Source of the DNA: Denitrificimonas caeni DSM 24390
Lineage (GTDB): Bacteria > Pseudomonadota > Gammaproteobacteria > Pseudomonadales > Pseudomonadaceae
Direction: 5' to 3'
Assembly: GCF_000421765.1 (NCBI RefSeq)
Contig: NZ_ATXQ01000002.1
Span: 248,001-312,000, forward strand
DNA: 64,000 nucleotides
In this document: positions 48,280-59,147 of the stretch, piece after piece
Layout of the letters: every line of letters starts with the position of its first letter
Position numbering within the stretch: the first letter of the stretch is position 1
Notes under the pieces: model-generated
Told to the model about the DNA's origin: nothing
Database searches by the model: none
Seen by the model: only the letters and a program-made list of their open reading frames with translations
Translations under genes and position numbers: made by a program

Positions 48280-48382
48280 GCGAGCTGTACTGGGTCTGTG
48301 ACAAGCGTAGCCATGGATGGCGCAGCGCCCGAATCGAGACAGGATGTCTTGCTGAGGGAAAAACAGATTCAGTACAGCTCGC
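48280..48382 (+). repeat. Structured repeat copy 3 (type I inner hairpin)
   Basis: Identical in design and arm sequence to copy 2, 273 bp downstream of it in the array. Confidence 0.88.
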
Positions 48383-48578
48383 ACTGCCAATACGTAAACC
48401 GCTTTGAACAATAAGCAAAGTCTGCAGGTCGCTGGCATGGCCAGCTCATACAGGTGTGTTTATCACACAGCGTGTTGCGGACAAGCCGCTCGCGCTCCCA
48501 GGCAGTGCAAACACAAACGATACCTGCGCAAAAAAATAGAGACATGCGCACATCTAACAAACAGCACAAAGGGTCAAA

Positions 48579-48681
48579 GCGAGCTGTGCTGAGTCTGTGA
48601 CAAGCGTAGCCATGGATGGCGCAGCGCCCGAATCGAGACAGAATGTCTCGCTGAGGGAAAAACAGATTCAGTACAGCTCGC
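48579..48681 (+). repeat. Structured repeat copy 4 (type I inner hairpin)
   Basis: Outer stem GCGAGCTGTGCTGAGTCTG with CAGATTCAGTACAGCTCGC. Its two G-U pairs are at other positions than at least one of those in copies 2 and 3. The inner loop reads AGAAT instead of AGGAT. It lies just upstream of the ABC exporter. Confidence 0.88.
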
Positions 48682-48845
48682 ACAGTCGCGTAGCAAGTAA
48701 GCAAAACCACACTGCAGATACACCGAAACAGCTGATAGTGCCCTTATTGAATAGCGGTAAGGTAAACTCAATCCTTGCTGCTCACATCAGCGCCCACGCG
48801 TCTTGTCATACGCCTCGTTGTTTTGTAACCGATAAAGGAACATCT

Positions 48846-50651
48846 GTGCGCCCCTCTTCCGATAGTAACTACCCTGCCCAGCACAAACCCAACTGGAAAA
48901 TTATCGCCGGTCTATGGCCCTATCTGGCCGAATTCCGAGGACGAGTCGTATTAGCAGTGAGCATGCTAATCCTTGCCAAGGTCGCCACAGTCGCCACCCC
49001 AATTGCACTCAAATACATCATCGACTATCTAGACCAAAACCGCGGCGCGGACATGCTGTTATGGATCCCGCTGGTATTGGTTGTGACCTACGGTGCGCTA
49101 CGCTTTGGTAGCACATTGTTCAGTGAGATGCGCGACGCCATCTTTGCCCGCGTCGCCGAACGCGCCATGCGCCGCGTATCTCTACGAGTGTTCCGTCATC
49201 TACACAACCGCGAACTGGCCTTTCATCTGGATCGCAAAACCGGCGGCCTCGCCCGTGACATCGAACGCGGCACCAATGGCATCAGTTTTCTGCTGCGCTT
49301 CACCTTGTTCAATATCGTCCCGACCCTGCTAGAAATCGTCATGGTCACCGGCATTTTATTGGTGGCTTTTAACGTCAGCTATGTCGTGGCCATCTTGGTG
49401 TCGGTGGTCATTTACGTAATCTTTTCCATCCGCGTCACCGAGTGGCGCACCAGCTTTCTGCGCGAAGCCAACAACCGTGACAATGAGTCAAACTCGCGTG
49501 CCATCGACAGCCTACTCAACTACGAAACGGTCAAATACTTCAACAACGAAGCGTATGAGGCCGAGCAGTATGATAAGGGTCTAGAACTGTGGGAGCAGGC
49601 ACGCCTAAAAAACCGCTTATCTATGGCGGCGCTCAACACTGGACAGGCCTTTATTATTGGCGTCTCGCTGATTGTCATTATGGCCATGGCCGTGCGCGAA
49701 GTGGCCAGCGGACAGATGACCTTAGGTGACTTCACCATGGTCAACGCCTACCTGATTCAACTGTTTATTCCGCTGAATGCGCTGGGCTTTGTCTACCGTG
49801 AAATCCGCCAGTCATTGGTGAACGTGGAACGTCTATTCGGCCTGTTAGGCGACAAGCCTGTTATTGAAGATGCCGCTGATGCGAAACCCCTAACGGTGAG
49901 CCAAGGTGAAGTCGCGTTCCGCGATGTGCACTTCAGCTACCGTCCTGATCGAGCCATTTTAAAAGGCGTGAGCTTTACCATCCCCGCAGGCCATACTCTC
50001 GCTGTAGTCGGTGCCAGTGGCGCAGGCAAATCGACTTTAGCGCGACTGTTGTTTCGTTTTTTTGATGTGGACAGCGGCAGCATCAGCATTGATGGTCAAG
50101 ATATCCGTCACATCAGCCAAGATAGTCTGCGCACAGCCATTGGCGTGGTGCCACAAGATACCGTGCTATTCAACGATACCATCTACAACAACTTGGCCTA
50201 CGGCCGTCCGAGTGCCAGCGAAGCGGAAGTTAAGTACGCTGCTCGCCAGGCGCACTTGGATGATTTTGTTAATAGTTTGCCTGATGGTTATGACACTAAA
50301 GTTGGTGAGCGCGGTTTAAAGCTCTCTGGCGGTGAAAAACAGCGAGTTGCCATCGCTCGCGTACTACTGAAAAACCCACCACTGCTGATTCTTGATGAAG
50401 CCACTTCGTCGCTCGACTCCATTTCTGAGCAAGTGATCCTCGACGCACTTAACGAAGTCAGTCGTCAGCGCACCACTCTAGTGATTGCCCACCGTTTATC
50501 CACAATCCGCGATGCAGATACCATTTTGGTTATGGAGCAAGGCGAGATTGTCGAAAGCGGCAGCCACAACGAACTACTAGCCCACGACGGCTACTACGCC
50601 AGACTTTGGCAACAACAGCAGCACAAGGTTGACGAGGTGTCTGCACTCTAA
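48846..50651 (+). CDS. Atm1-type ABC exporter (half transporter)
   Basis: 601-residue half transporter: a six-TM ABC exporter domain (about residues 20-330) and a nucleotide-binding domain with VVGASGAGKSTLARLL (Walker A), LKLSGGEKQRVAIARVLLKN (signature) and LLILDEATSSLDS (Walker B). The segment NYETVKYFNNEAYEAEQYD is typical of the Atm1/ABCB7 group, which moves glutathione-linked or heavy-metal substrates. The GTG at 48846 is preferred because AAGGA is six bases before it and upstream in-frame sequence is repeat-derived. Near-identical direct repeats flank the gene at 48579 and 50833, so it could be gained or lost by recombination. Confidence 0.9.
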   Translation: MRPSSDSNYPAQHKPNWKIIAGLWPYLAEFRGRVVLAVSMLILAKVATVATPIALKYIIDYLDQNRGADMLLWIPLVLVVTYGALRFGSTLFSEMRDAIFARVAERAMRRVSLRVFRHLHNRELAFHLDRKTGGLARDIERGTNGISFLLRFTLFNIVPTLLEIVMVTGILLVAFNVSYVVAILVSVVIYVIFSIRVTEWRTSFLREANNRDNESNSRAIDSLLNYETVKYFNNEAYEAEQYDKGLELWEQARLKNRLSMAALNTGQAFIIGVSLIVIMAMAVREVASGQMTLGDFTMVNAYLIQLFIPLNALGFVYREIRQSLVNVERLFGLLGDKPVIEDAADAKPLTVSQGEVAFRDVHFSYRPDRAILKGVSFTIPAGHTLAVVGASGAGKSTLARLLFRFFDVDSGSISIDGQDIRHISQDSLRTAIGVVPQDTVLFNDTIYNNLAYGRPSASEAEVKYAARQAHLDDFVNSLPDGYDTKVGERGLKLSGGEKQRVAIARVLLKNPPLLILDEATSSLDSISEQVILDALNEVSRQRTTLVIAHRLSTIRDADTILVMEQGEIVESGSHNELLAHDGYYARLWQQQQHKVDEVSAL

Positions 50652-50731
50652 AAAAGACTGACGCAAAACCGACTCACCATGCAATGGTTCAGCGCAAGCG
50701 GAACAGGGCCTGTGACCAGTGCCGCCACAAT

Positions 50732-51053
50732 GCGGGCGAGCCGCCCGCGCTTCCAAACGACACCAAAACTCGCAATACCTGTGTAATAAATAGAGACATG
50801 CACACATCTAACAAACAGCACAAAGGGTCAAAGCGAGCTGTGCTGAGTCTGTGACAAGCGTAGCCATGGATGGCGCAGCGCCCGAATCGAGACAGGATGT
50901 CTCGCTGAGGGGAAAACAGATTCAGTACAGCTCGCACAGCAAATACGTAAACCGCTTTGAACAGTAAGCAAAGTCAGCAGGTTGCTGGCATCACCAGATC
51001 ATAAAAAAACACGAATCCAACAGCGTGTTGCGAGCGAGCCGCCCGCGCTCCCA
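50732..51053 (+). repeat. Composite repeat unit downstream of the ABC exporter
   Basis: 24-mer at 50732-50755, 101 bp to the structured element at 50833, and another 24-mer at 51030-51053. Flanks match the array at 47906-48705 over most of their length, in the same orientation. Confidence 0.85.
50833..50935 (+). repeat. Structured repeat copy 5 (type I inner hairpin)
   Basis: Same arms as copy 4 (19-bp stem, two G-U pairs), inner hairpin CGAGACA-GGA-TGTCTCG on a CCC/GGG base. Its left flank is nearly identical to that of copy 4 for at least 50 bp. Confidence 0.88.
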
Positions 51054-51104
51054 GATAGAAGCCCCCGCATACCCAGATAGAAGTGCCATACTCCTCAGAT
51101 AGAA
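51051..51104 (+). repeat. Short tandem repeat
   Basis: Three copies of CAGATAGAA spaced 22 bp apart (51052, 51074, 51096) just upstream of the atpG 3' end. Confidence 0.6.
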
Positions 51105-51145
51105 ACTCGCGCGCACCAAGATAACGGTGCTAACAGGCCAATGAT

Positions 51146-52015
51146 TTAAGCCAAATGCCCAATCACAATATCCATCAACTCATTGGTGATTTCATCTTGG
51201 CGTACGCTGCTAAGCTCCTGCTGCACAGCCTCTAACTGCTCATCCACCGATTGCTCGGCCTGTTGCATCAAGGCTAAACGCGTCGCATTTTCCGTCACCA
51301 TGGCTTCTGCCGAAGCGCGAAACACACTAGCAAACACATGATTACGAATCAGCGAAGCCAATAAGGCCTCAGCATCCATTGTGTAATCCGGTAGCGAACG
51401 CGAGTTCCAGCGTTGTTGCGGTTGCAGCAACGCTTTATCCAAGGGCAATAAGTTACGGGTCACGGTTTCTTGATAACCATGTTCTGCGCGCTGAGTGAAC
51501 ACCAAGTTCACCGCCAAATGCGCCAGCGACTGACCACTGCCAAGCCGCTCAATGCGCATGACAATATCGCCAGCTAAACGCCCCACACCATCCGCTGAAG
51601 CAGGCGGCATCAGCACCACATCAGGGGTGAAGCCCAGCTCCAAAAGCGCATTGGCCATGCGTGAGCCAATACAGAGAATATGCTGTTTGAGTATCGGTTG
51701 AGCTTGAGTGTACTCAGCCACTTTATTGGCCAGCAGTTCATTGTAATTGCCGCATAGACCATGATCAGAACCAAACACCACCAGCAAACGCAAATTGGGC
51801 TGTACTGCTTCTGTCAGCAGACTGACACCACCTGTGCGATGCACAAAAGCAGCCAAGCCCTGTAAAAGCGTTTGCTGATATAGCTCAATCGACTGCGCTG
51901 CCTGCTCATAAGGCGCAGCGTTAATGGCCGACAAGGTTTTCATGGTATGCACAATGCCGCGAATACTGGCCAGGGTGTCATTTTTACGCGACAGATGCTC
52001 TAAGGTTTGCGCCAT
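51146..52015 (-). CDS. atpG: N-type ATPase gamma subunit
   Basis: 289-residue central-stalk subunit. The N-terminus with RGIVHTMKTLSAINAAPYEQ and the C-terminus with MQQAEQSVDEQLEAVQQELS form the long coiled coil; VVFGSDHGLCGNYNELLA is the conserved central motif. It is diverged from housekeeping F-ATPase gamma, as expected of the N-type. Last gene of the operon, eight bases after atpA; a repeat array follows. Confidence 0.93.
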   Translation of the reverse strand: MAQTLEHLSRKNDTLASIRGIVHTMKTLSAINAAPYEQAAQSIELYQQTLLQGLAAFVHRTGGVSLLTEAVQPNLRLLVVFGSDHGLCGNYNELLANKVAEYTQAQPILKQHILCIGSRMANALLELGFTPDVVLMPPASADGVGRLAGDIVMRIERLGSGQSLAHLAVNLVFTQRAEHGYQETVTRNLLPLDKALLQPQQRWNSRSLPDYTMDAEALLASLIRNHVFASVFRASAEAMVTENATRLALMQQAEQSVDEQLEAVQQELSSVRQDEITNELMDIVIGHLA

Positions 52016-52023
52016 TTACTTGC

Positions 52024-53577
52024 TCACTCCTGTCCTGCATTTGTCGCGCTAACAAGCGTCGCCAAGGCTTCCTGCGCGCAAGCAACAATCAAGGCATGAT
52101 CATCATCTTGCAGTGTTTGATTGTCAGCGATGCGTTGTTCAATCACCGCCAGTTTCTGCTGCGCTGCTTCTCGCACTAAACCCATCGCCTGACTAATCTG
52201 CTGCTCACTGAACTGATCAAACAAGCCTTCCATCGCCGCCACCAATACGGCTAACTGCTCAACTGCCGGCATCGGATCACGCTCAGCTTGGCGCAAGGCT
52301 GTACGTACGGCAGAGCCTCGGGCTAAACGCGCCCGGGTGACATCATCAAGACGCGTGCCAAAACGCGCAAAATCTTCTAACTCTTCAAATTGCGAAAGCG
52401 TCACGCGCAAGTTGCCTGACACGCCACGTAACGTGCGATTCTGCGCCTTACCACCGACTCGCGACACCGACAAACCTAAATCCACTGCGGGGAATTGGTT
52501 TTTACGCACCAACTGTGGGGACAAATAAATTTGCCCATCCGTAATAGAAATAAGGTTCGTTGGAATATAAGCCGAGAGGTTACCCGCTTGGGTTTCCACC
52601 ACGGGTAAAGCAGTAATTGAGCCGCCACCGATCTCTGCGCCAAACTGCCCAGCACGCTCTAAAAGACGCGCATGCACATAGAAAATATCGCCAGGAAAGG
52701 CTTCACGGCCTGGAGGGCGGCGCAGTAATAATGACAACTCACGGTACGCGCGCGCATGATGCGTCATATCATCAAGAATCAGTAAGACATCTTTACCTTG
52801 CGCAGAAAAATATTCAGCCATAGTCATCGCCGCATAAGGTGCGATATACGACAATCCAGGCGACTCTTCATCACCGCTACTCATGACAATACTGCGTTGC
52901 AACATGCCGCCATCTTTTAGTGCACGAATCACCCGTGCCACCGCATCACCACGCTGACCAATCGCGCAATAAATACAAATCACCTCGGTGCGTGCTTGAT
53001 TGAGCATGGTATCAATGGCAATCGAGGTTTTACCGGTTTGACGGTCACCAATAATCAGCTCGCGCTGCCCTAAACCGACAGGAATCGCCGCATCAATGGC
53101 TTTCAGTCCCGTGGCCAACGGCCTAAAGATGGGTGTGCGATTAAGAATGCTCGGTGCTTCAGCCTCAACCGGATGCTCAGCCACTGCAACAATAGGACCT
53201 AAGGTGTCGCGAGGACGCCCGATGGCATCAACAATACGGCCTAGCAGCCTAGGCCCCACCGGCACACTGACCACTTTGCGGGTGCGATAGACCGCCTCAC
53301 CTAAACGAATATGCTCCGATGGCCCAAGCAAAATAACGCCTAAACGTCCGGGCTCCAAGTCGAGCACAACACCTTGCACACCACTGGCAAAAATCAGTAA
53401 CTCATCCGCCAGCGCACGGGCTAACCCCGAGACAATGGCCACACCATCAGCCACTTCAGTCACGCTACCGGTCTCAGTCAAAAGCGCCGTCGGTGCTGGG
53501 CTGTTAACCAAGCTCTCAACCCAGCTCGCAAAGGGATCTGTAGACTCAGCAGCAGAGCTGTTATCAAGCAGACTCAC
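52024..53577 (-). CDS. atpA: N-type ATPase alpha subunit
   Basis: 517-residue non-catalytic nucleotide-binding subunit. Walker [23 protein letters not shown] before it and [20 protein letters not shown] after it are family motifs. The start is set at the GTG at 53577: AAGGAG stands six bases upstream and this just clears the atpF stop. The in-frame ATGs at 53598 and 53622 would overlap atpF. Confidence 0.94.
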   Translation of the reverse strand: MSLLDNSSAAESTDPFASWVESLVNSPAPTALLTETGSVTEVADGVAIVSGLARALADELLIFASGVQGVVLDLEPGRLGVILLGPSEHIRLGEAVYRTRKVVSVPVGPRLLGRIVDAIGRPRDTLGPIVAVAEHPVEAEAPSILNRTPIFRPLATGLKAIDAAIPVGLGQRELIIGDRQTGKTSIAIDTMLNQARTEVICIYCAIGQRGDAVARVIRALKDGGMLQRSIVMSSGDEESPGLSYIAPYAAMTMAEYFSAQGKDVLLILDDMTHHARAYRELSLLLRRPPGREAFPGDIFYVHARLLERAGQFGAEIGGGSITALPVVETQAGNLSAYIPTNLISITDGQIYLSPQLVRKNQFPAVDLGLSVSRVGGKAQNRTLRGVSGNLRVTLSQFEELEDFARFGTRLDDVTRARLARGSAVRTALRQAERDPMPAVEQLAVLVAAMEGLFDQFSEQQISQAMGLVREAAQQKLAVIEQRIADNQTLQDDDHALIVACAQEALATLVSATNAGQE

Positions 53578-53587
53578 GGTTATCTCC

Positions 53588-54358
53588 TTAGCGCTCATCG
53601 CTGCGCAGACGCACAGCCGCACTATTAGCGGCCTGCTGCGTCAATAGCTCAGCCAAACCATCCATATAGCTATCGGTGGTCCACGACACTTGCGCACCAC
53701 CGACCTGCATGATTAAACCGGGCGCCTGCTGCGCGTCAGTCGCAAAGCTTAAGCGCACCTGCGGTAGCCACTTCTGCACTTCTTCTTGCAGCAATTGTTG
53801 TGTGCTCACAGGTAAGGCGTCACGGGTGGTCACCTGCGCGTACTGGCTGCCTGCTGAGGCCTGAATCAACTCAGCTGCCATGGGCTGCAACTGCCTACCA
53901 ATATGACGCACGATAGCCTCTTCTAATGTTGCATCGGCCAACTCATGCAATGCTTTGCGAGTTAATTTCAATAACGCCTCGGCGCCTGTTTGCTGCAAAC
54001 GCGCATTAAACACCTGACGCTCATACTCAAGATGCTTGCGCCAATCTTTTTGCTCTTGCTGTAAGGTACTGCGCGCTTGCGCCAACAAGGCATCACGCTT
54101 ACTTTCAGTTGCAGCTAAGGCTTCTTTGAGCAACGCATCGTGCTCAGAAACAATTTTTGCACGCTGCTCGATGTATTGGCTTTCAGCAGCTTTAGCGTGC
54201 TGCTGCGCTTGTTCAGCATCGGCCATACGTCGGGCAATTTCTGCTTCACGGGCATCAATACCATCTAAAATCGGACGATAAAGAAAACGTTTCAGCAGCC
54301 ACAGCAACACTAAAAAGTTAGCAATTTGTGCCAGAACGGTTATCCAATCAATCGACAT
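53588..54358 (-). CDS. atpF: N-type ATPase b subunit, extended
   Basis: 256-residue peripheral-stalk subunit with one N-terminal TM helix ([20 protein letters not shown]) then a long charged coiled coil (about residues 30-150). It is roughly 100 residues longer than the E. coli b subunit. The operon has no separate delta (atpH) gene, so the extra C-terminal domain (about 160-256) may take the delta role; this is inference from length and context. Spacing to atpE is six bases. Confidence 0.9.
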   Translation of the reverse strand: MSIDWITVLAQIANFLVLLWLLKRFLYRPILDGIDAREAEIARRMADAEQAQQHAKAAESQYIEQRAKIVSEHDALLKEALAATESKRDALLAQARSTLQQEQKDWRKHLEYERQVFNARLQQTGAEALLKLTRKALHELADATLEEAIVRHIGRQLQPMAAELIQASAGSQYAQVTTRDALPVSTQQLLQEEVQKWLPQVRLSFATDAQQAPGLIMQVGGAQVSWTTDSYMDGLAELLTQQAANSAAVRLRSDER

Positions 54359-54364
54359 AAGTCT

Positions 54365-54643
54365 TTACGCTCCCGCTGCTGCCTGCATGGCATCCCAAAA
54401 CGGGTTAGCAAAAATCAGAATCATCGCCACCACAAAGCAATAAATCGCCGTGGACTCAATCATCGCCAAGCTGACAAACAAGGTGCGCGATAAGGTTGGT
54501 GCAGCATCAGGCTGCTGAGCAATCGCCGCAATCGCCGCAGCAGCAGCACGGCCTTCACCTAAAGCGGGGCCAAGTGAGCCAATCGCGATAGTAAAACCCG
54601 CGGTAAAAATAGAAATGGCGGCAATCAACGCAAGGTCAGTCAT
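54365..54643 (-). CDS. atpE: N-type ATPase c subunit
   Basis: 92-residue rotor-ring hairpin. Helix 2 has the ion-binding Glu63 followed by Ser64, Thr65 and Tyr68 (MIESTAIY), the pattern of Na+-binding c subunits. Helix 1 has a second carboxylate, Glu30 in GPALGEGRA, a feature of N-type enzymes. Ion choice cannot be settled from this, since the B. pseudomallei N-type ring has been reported to be proton-specific. Its start overlaps the end of atpB by eight bases. Confidence 0.95.
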   Translation of the reverse strand: MTDLALIAAISIFTAGFTIAIGSLGPALGEGRAAAAAIAAIAQQPDAAPTLSRTLFVSLAMIESTAIYCFVVAMILIFANPFWDAMQAAAGA

Positions 54644-55337
54644 GTTTTTTATCCTTTTCAGAGGTTTTGACAGGTATTTCTGCCATCGCAGAAGAAATAT
54701 ATACAGTAGCTAAAATGGCAAAGATATAGGCTTGAATAAAGCCAGTCAGCAGGCCGAGCATGTCCATCACCACGGGAAAAAAGAATGGCGCAATGCTCAG
54801 TAAAATCGCGGCAATCACCGCGCCGCTCATCACATTGCCATACAAGCGAATGGCCAGCGACACACCCCGTGAAAACTCGCCGATGATATTAAACGGCAAC
54901 ATAATCGGTGAGGGCTCAATAAACTTGTGTAGATATTGACGCACGCCACCATTGACGATACCGAACAAAGGAATCGCCACCAGTACCGATAACGTCAGCG
55001 CTACCGTGGTTGACAAGGATGAGGTCGGCGGCGCAAAGCCAGGAATCACTGTGAGCAGATTGGATACGGCTATAAACAGAAATAAAGTTCCAGCAAAATA
55101 CAACACATGACGTGCGCCGCTGCGGGTGACTTCTTCAATCTGTCCTTGGATCATCGTGACAATCAATTCAAGCGCGCTGCGCCAGCGCCCAGGAGCTTTA
55201 TCCGCACGTAGATTACGGGTCACCAGCATCGAAATGCCGACCAACAACACCATCACAATCCAAGTATTAACAATCGTTGCACTCACTGGCCAACTGCCGA
55301 GGGTAAAAACGATGGTCTGATCGGGACTCAGTTGCAT
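54636..55337 (-). CDS. atpB: N-type ATPase a subunit
   Basis: 233-residue membrane stator subunit with five to six TM helices. The essential arginine lies in SLAIRLYGNVMSG near residue 162; GFIQAYIFAILATVYIS forms the final helix. It works with the c ring to pass ions. Between atpR and atpE in the order characteristic of N-type operons. Confidence 0.94.
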   Translation of the reverse strand: MQLSPDQTIVFTLGSWPVSATIVNTWIVMVLLVGISMLVTRNLRADKAPGRWRSALELIVTMIQGQIEEVTRSGARHVLYFAGTLFLFIAVSNLLTVIPGFAPPTSSLSTTVALTLSVLVAIPLFGIVNGGVRQYLHKFIEPSPIMLPFNIIGEFSRGVSLAIRLYGNVMSGAVIAAILLSIAPFFFPVVMDMLGLLTGFIQAYIFAILATVYISSAMAEIPVKTSEKDKKHD

Positions 55338-55652
55338 TTATACGCCCTCCTGTTTAACCAAATGCGTTGCTGGACTGATCTTTGCTCGCAACACAGCCAA
55401 AACACGCACCAACAAAAATACCAGCATATAACCGACCAAAGACCATAAGCTGTTGGTGAAGCGGATTAACACAAACGCTATCGCGAGCAACAGCGTCATC
55501 CGCACAAAAAAGCTCAGCAGCAATACACCACCTGGGCTAGTTGAAGCTAACGCCAAACGCATGCCCCAATTTAAACCGTAAAAAAACAGCACACTGATCG
55601 GCAAGCCAATGACGGCACCCAAGAGTATTGCTGTTGTATTTATCTCTATCAC
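55338..55652 (-). CDS. atpR: N-type ATPase accessory membrane protein AtpR
   Basis: 104-residue membrane protein with three predicted TM helices (about 8-28, 40-62, 66-88). It takes the place of AtpR, a small protein found only in N-type operons and thought to help c-ring assembly. An arginine or charged residue occurs within the membrane region (FFVRMTLLLAIAFVLIRF). The stop directly abuts atpB. Identified mainly by order, size and topology. Confidence 0.88.
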   Translation of the reverse strand: MIEINTTAILLGAVIGLPISVLFFYGLNWGMRLALASTSPGGVLLLSFFVRMTLLLAIAFVLIRFTNSLWSLVGYMLVFLLVRVLAVLRAKISPATHLVKQEGV

Positions 55653-55691
55653 GCACCCTCTCCTTAAAACCTGCAGCGCTTAACCACGCGG

Positions 55692-55972
55692 TTATTTATC
55701 GCGGGTTTTATCAATCCAACTCCAAGCCACCATCGCCCCGACCACCACACCACCGAGAATCAACGCAATGGGCCAAGAAAAACTTTGCGGCGCGACGCGG
55801 TTGAGCCACATACCTAAAAAAGCACCTGCAACAGTTGGCATCGCCACCGACCAGCCAATCACGCCAAATACGCCCAAACCATTTAACGGACTGTACTTTG
55901 GCTCGTTACGCGTTTGCTGCATGCGCTCAGCACGACGACGGATCGCTTTGGCCGACGCATCTTCTGATTCTG

Positions 55973-55976
<4 letters not shown>
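55692..55976 (-). CDS. atpQ: N-type ATPase AtpQ (AtpI/gene 1-like)
   Basis: 94-residue protein with a charged N-terminal tail and two TM helices (GVIGWSVAMPTVAGAFLGMW and WPIALILGGVVVGAMVAW). It is of the AtpI/AtpQ class, helping ring assembly or Mg/Ca handling. Start overlaps the atpC stop by four bases. Confidence 0.88.
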
Positions 55977-57870
<1,894 letters not shown>

Positions 57871-57886
57871 CTACTAACGTTAAGGC

Positions 57887-58588
57887 TTATTCAAAATCTG
57901 CAGCAGTCACTAAACGCACATCGTTCCACTCAATCGCTCGGCTACGCCAGTGCTCTTCAATGGATTGCGCAAAGTCTGCGCGCACCAATTTGGCCCGTGC
58001 TTCACACCACTGCTCTGAATCATGACGCATCACAATGCCTTCGGGTGTGCCTTGACGGTACTGGCTGCTAACAGTGTTGAGCAAGGTTTTTAATTCATCC
58101 AGCGTAGTCTGTCCTTGATACAACGTGGGAACCACGGCTAAACCCATTTTGGCGGCCAAGGCATTACGTCGCTCACAGCTCCAAAACTTTTGCTCGGTGC
58201 GATCGTAGACATCAAACACCACAAACCAGTCGGGCAAATTATCGTAATCCAGCGAGTGGCGCGCCGCGCACCATTCACCAAATAATATCCAATCACTTTG
58301 TAAATTATCACACAACGCATAACGATGTTGCGCCAGCCAAGAATTGAGACGCGAGAACTGCCCAGCAAACGGCTCTAATAAATACTGTCCACGGTTCTGT
58401 GCGCGCAACTCACCATTGGCACGCATGGAGATACCCAGGTTGGCACCATCGAGCTTTTCTTCGATGCGTAACGGCTGCGCTAAAATAGCGTCAACCTCAG
58501 CTGGACTAAGAACCTTGTCATCACGCGGCATGCCCTCACCGAGCCAGTCAATGTGCGGGGTATGGGGGAAGCGAAAAAAATCAGACAT
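57887..58588 (-). CDS. RNA ligase (Rnl2-like nucleotidyltransferase)
   Basis: 233-residue ATP-dependent RNA ligase-type protein. The adenylated lysine is K45 in EEKLDGANLGI (KxDG motif I); motif III is WILFGEWCAARHSL, IIIa FVVFDVYD, motif IV EGIVMRHD and motif V RAKLVRADF. All core motifs are intact, so it is probably active. No C-terminal specificity domain is present, as in minimal ligases. It begins on the base after the PIN gene stop, pointing to one transcript with the PIN and ATPase genes. A role in resealing RNA cut by the PIN protein is inferred from context only. Confidence 0.88.
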   Translation of the reverse strand: MSDFFRFPHTPHIDWLGEGMPRDDKVLSPAEVDAILAQPLRIEEKLDGANLGISMRANGELRAQNRGQYLLEPFAGQFSRLNSWLAQHRYALCDNLQSDWILFGEWCAARHSLDYDNLPDWFVVFDVYDRTEQKFWSCERRNALAAKMGLAVVPTLYQGQTTLDELKTLLNTVSSQYRQGTPEGIVMRHDSEQWCEARAKLVRADFAQSIEEHWRSRAIEWNDVRLVTAADFE

Positions 58589-59137
58589 CTACTTATTCTC
58601 CGGCATGGCAGGCGCTGGCACATGGCGCTGCCTTGGAAACTTAATTTTATGAAAGCGTTGCGCATCCGCAGCACACAAAAACTCAACCTTAACGCCCTGC
58701 TCAGCTAAGGCTGGCCACCAATCAATCCACTTACAATCTGCCGCCTGCAAAATGGTTGGTTTGTCAGGATGAACATTGGCGACAGTTGGAAAAATACGAT
58801 CAGGCGGATCAAACTCATGCTGTAGTGCTTGATCTGGAAACTCAGCATAAAAATCAATGTCGGTTAAGGTCACACTGACCATCTCAACCTGAGCAGGATT
58901 ACCCATATTGCGCAGCAGCCATTTTAAAAACACATCACCGACACCACGCGGCGGATTGATGCAAGTTTTGTGTTGATATTCGCCCAAAATAATAAAGCTG
59001 TCATCAATCACCACCACGCCGGTATTTTGGATGGCTTGCAAGCGCTCAATGCAACTGGCCACGCACTCAGTCGAAACGTCGGCATGCTGCTGATTTGCCA
59101 CCAGCAACACGTTGGTATCAATCACTACTTTAAGCAT
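58589..59137 (-). CDS. PIN-domain protein, probable ribonuclease
   Basis: 182-residue protein with a PIN-like fold. Acidic landmarks in order are D7 in VVIDTNVLLVANQQ, the stretch VVVIDDSFIILGEY with a conserved Glu, and the late Asp in LQAADCKWIDWW. PIN proteins are metal-dependent RNases, frequent in toxin-antitoxin and defence loci. No antitoxin gene is adjacent. The ATG at 59137 gives MLKVVIDTNVLL, the standard PIN start. It lies ten bases after the ATPase gene and abuts the ligase. Target RNA is unknown. Confidence 0.78.
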   Translation of the reverse strand: MLKVVIDTNVLLVANQQHADVSTECVASCIERLQAIQNTGVVVIDDSFIILGEYQHKTCINPPRGVGDVFLKWLLRNMGNPAQVEMVSVTLTDIDFYAEFPDQALQHEFDPPDRIFPTVANVHPDKPTILQAADCKWIDWWPALAEQGVKVEFLCAADAQRFHKIKFPRQRHVPAPAMPENK

Positions 59138-59147
59138 GCGCAAAGCC

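Larger units (their letters stand above)
47906..48705 (+). repeat. Array of composite repeat units
   Basis: Two full units of 272 and 299 bp and a partial third. Each consists of a GC-rich 24-mer (47906, 48178, 48477), then after a constant 101-102 bp the structured element, then a further spacer. The second unit carries about 26 bp extra in its right spacer. Spacers contain shared words such as TACCTGCGCAAAA and TACGTAAACCGCTTTGAACA. Confidence 0.85.
47519..48845. other. Repeat-rich intergenic region upstream of the ABC exporter
   Basis: About 1.3 kb with no convincing gene. It holds the SDR terminator, four copies of the roughly 100-bp structured repeat, four GC-rich 24-bp repeats and the start region of the exporter. 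Short open frames here encode recurring peptides such as LSRFGRCAIHGYACHR, which are translations of the repeats rather than genes. Confidence 0.8.
50652..51145. other. Repeat-bearing intergenic region after the ABC exporter
   Basis: 494 bp without a gene. It carries one full composite repeat unit (24-mer at 50732, structured element at 50833, next 24-mer at 51030) and three 22-bp-spaced copies of CAGATAGAA at its right end. Confidence 0.8.

Noticed and set aside
47906-48705. CRISPR array
   Set aside because: Units are 270-300 bp with similar rather than unique spacers, and no cas gene is present.
47575-48771. Several open frames of 60-290 codons in the repeat array, with recurring peptides such as LSRFGRCAIHGYACHR
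   Set aside because: The peptides are translations of the repeated elements, recur in tandem, lack ribosome sites and resemble no family.
48597-48845. An 83-residue N-terminal extension of the ABC exporter starting inside structured repeat copy 4
   Set aside because: The extension is repeat-derived, and a proper ribosome site precedes the GTG at 48846, which gives the usual start of the exporter fold.
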